NCBI RefSeq assembly: GCF_003001935.1
Contig: NZ_PVNG01000003.1
Span: 62,001 to 126,000, forward strand
Source of the DNA: Nonomuraea fuscirosea
Lineage (GTDB): Bacteria; Actinomycetota; Actinomycetes; Streptosporangiales; Streptosporangiaceae
Reading direction: 5' to 3'
Length of the DNA stretch: 64,000 bases
How positions within the stretch are numbered: position 1 is the stretch's first letter; each line of letters begins with the position of its first letter. The position numbers and the translations under genes were made by a program. The notes beneath the pieces were generated by a model. It saw only the letters and a list, made by a program, of their open reading frames with translations, made no database searches and was not told the origin of the DNA. Positions 62,912 to 64,000 of the stretch are shown in pieces.

Positions 62912-62936
62912 AGGGCCCTGCTCGATGCGGGGCCCT
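62912..62936 (+). terminator. Terminator-like hairpin after sucD
   Basis: AGGGCCC (62912-62918) and GGGCCCT (62930-62936) pair around an eleven-base loop, 43 bases after the sucD stop, followed by TCGCGTTT. Confidence 0.6.
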
Positions 62937-62950
62937 TCGCGTTTCCCGCA

Positions 62951-63103
62951 CCCTCCGGCGGAGCGCCCCTGACGGCTTTCATCGTCCGGCGGAACGCGCG
63001 GGACGGCCTCAACCGGTCCGGTGGAACGTGCGGGACGGCTTAAACCGGTCAGACGGAACGCGCGGGACGCCTCAGCCCGTCCGGTGGAACGCGTGAGACG
63101 GCG
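62951..63103. repeat. Five degenerate ~31-base repeats
   Basis: Units of the form CGTCCGGYGGAACGCGCGGGACGGCCTCAAC start at about 62951, 62983, 63014, 63046 and 63077, with one to several changes per copy. The period is 31-32 bases, not a coding multiple. Confidence 0.8.
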
Positions 63104-63191
63104 CCGCGGCCCGTGCGGAGGCGCACAAAGTGGGCGGCGGGCGGCGCGTCAACCAAGCTTCGGTCGGGAAAGCTTGAGAAAATCGCCTACT

Positions 63192-64000
63192 GTGACGGCG
63201 ATTCTCGACCAGCTGCGTACCGCCCCCCGGTCGGTGCTCGGCAAGCTCCCCGGGGTCTCGAGCGACGACGACGAGACACGGCGGCCGCTGCCGGTGTCGG
63301 GAATGCTGGCCGCCGCCTGCACCCTCGGCGTCGGCCTGGCCGCACTCACCACGCTCACCCTGGTCGGCTGGATCGCCGCGCCACGCGGCGCGCTGGGCGC
63401 CGGCCTGCCCGGAGTGTTCAGAACGGCGGCGCAGCTCTGGCTGGCCGCCCACCACGCCGGGTTCGCGATCCCCGGCGGACGCGTCGGGCTGCTGCCGCTC
63501 GGGCTGATGATCCTGCCCGCCATGCTGCTCTACCGCGCGGGCCGCTGGATGGCCCGCGACGCCGACCTGCGGCTTCGGTTGCCCGCCCGGCTGCCCAAGA
63601 ACAGCCCGAAGGAGCAGGCGGGTGCCCGCCGCCGGGCCCAGCTCGTCGTGGTGATGCAGGCCGGGGTGTCGCTGGCGGCCCCGTACGCGCTGCTCGCCGG
63701 ACTGATCGCGCTCGTCGCGAGCAACGAGATCACCCAGCCCTTCATCGGCGAGGCGCTGCTCAGCCACTTCGTGCTGGCGTTCCTGTGCGGCGCGCTGGCC
63801 ACCGCGCGCATGATCGGGCCGTGGCGGGTGATGCTGCGGCTGCTGCCCGAACGGGTGCGCGCGCTGACGGTCGGCACCGCGGTCGCCACGGCGGTGCTGC
63901 TCGTGGCCGGGCTGGCGCTGGTGCTGGTCGCCGTCGTACTGAACTTCGGGCAGGTCAAGCAGCTGTCCGACGTCCTCGCGCCCGGGTTCGTCGGCGGGGT
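63192..64000 (+). CDS. DUF6350-family membrane protein, N-terminal part (cut by window edge)
   Basis: The frame runs open from GTG 63192 to the window end, about 269 residues. A short polar start (VTAILDQLRTAPRSVLGKL) is followed by multiple hydrophobic segments: MLAAACTLGVGLAALTTLTL, GLLPLGLMILPAMLLYRAG, SLAAPYALLAGLIALVA and AVATAVLLVAGLALVLVAVV. The position right after sucD in the same direction is characteristic of DUF6350 genes in actinomycetes (a family of unknown function, often upstream of purN). The frame is open further upstream, so an earlier start cannot be ruled out. Confidence 0.82.
   Translation, partial: MTAILDQLRTAPRSVLGKLPGVSSDDDETRRPLPVSGMLAAACTLGVGLAALTTLTLVGWIAAPRGALGAGLPGVFRTAAQLWLAAHHAGFAIPGGRVGLLPLGLMILPAMLLYRAGRWMARDADLRLRLPARLPKNSPKEQAGARRRAQLVVVMQAGVSLAAPYALLAGLIALVASNEITQPFIGEALLSHFVLAFLCGALATARMIGPWRVMLRLLPERVRALTVGTAVATAVLLVAGLALVLVAVVLNFGQVKQLSDVLAPGFVGG

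Larger units (their letters stand above)
62870..63191. other. Gap between sucD and DUF6350 gene with hairpin and repeats
   Basis: 322 bases. It contains the hairpin at 62912-62936 and then five degenerate units of about 31-32 bases (62951-63103). No coding frame is supported before 63192. Confidence 0.75.

Overview
The window is about 70% G+C. Most genes start with ATG or GTG, neighbouring genes often overlap by 1-4 bases (ATGA, GTGA, TGATG), and there is a WhiB protein and a sucC-sucD-DUF6350 block. This points to a high-GC actinomycete, plausibly Streptosporangiales (Nonomuraea/Streptosporangium-like). The genus is inference only. No rRNA, tRNA, CRISPR array, transposase or phage gene is visible. 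Both ends cut through genes: an aldehyde dehydrogenase on the left and a DUF6350 membrane protein on the right.

Layout. 1-7.9 kb: housekeeping and small-molecule genes (aldehyde dehydrogenase, TetR regulator, metallo-beta-lactamase-fold hydrolase, GNAT protein, DUF885 peptidase-like protein, SDR, membrane protein, guaA). 8.1-11.5 kb: a coupled signalling trio (receiver-PP2C phosphatase, CHASE3/HAMP histidine kinase, stand-alone receiver). 11.5-40.7 kb: a large surface-glycan locus. 40.8-45.3 kb: a form II CO-dehydrogenase-type operon (S-L-M, then coxG after a hairpin). 45.3-49.2 kb: an envelope-stress-like PspC system (PspC/toastrack membrane protein divergent from a PspC-fused kinase and LuxR-type regulator). 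49.3-64 kb: L,D-transpeptidase, PcrA helicase, PIG-L deacetylase, VapBC-type pair, CPBP protease, WhiB, zinc peptidase, glutamate-cysteine ligase family protein, UDP-glucose 4-epimerase-like protein, secreted protein, sucCD and DUF6350.

The glycan locus is the outstanding part. It holds all six steps of CMP-pseudaminic acid synthesis (pseB, pseC, pseH, pseG, pseI, pseF) in three transcription units. Around them are three GT2-type enzymes (one fused to a TagF-like polyol-phosphate polymerase domain), a GT4 enzyme, a CDP-alcohol phosphotransferase, a PAPS sulfotransferase, a GtrA-GT2 fusion, a polysaccharide deacetylase, and large GT-C-like membrane proteins. Beside the pse genes is a tightly overlapping fatty-acyl module: acyl carrier protein, FabG-like reductase, acyl-AMP ligase, LuxE-like synthetase and LuxC-like reductase. 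My working reading is a teichulosonic/teichoic-acid-like wall polymer that carries pseudaminic acid and may be modified by acyl groups and sulfate. Each enzyme family is recognised from motifs; the assembled product is inference.

A second theme is short tandem or degenerate repeats with a different unit at each site (near 5.2, 10.9, 13.7, 55.3, 56.0, 56.8 and 63.0 kb). Several run across or up to stop codons.
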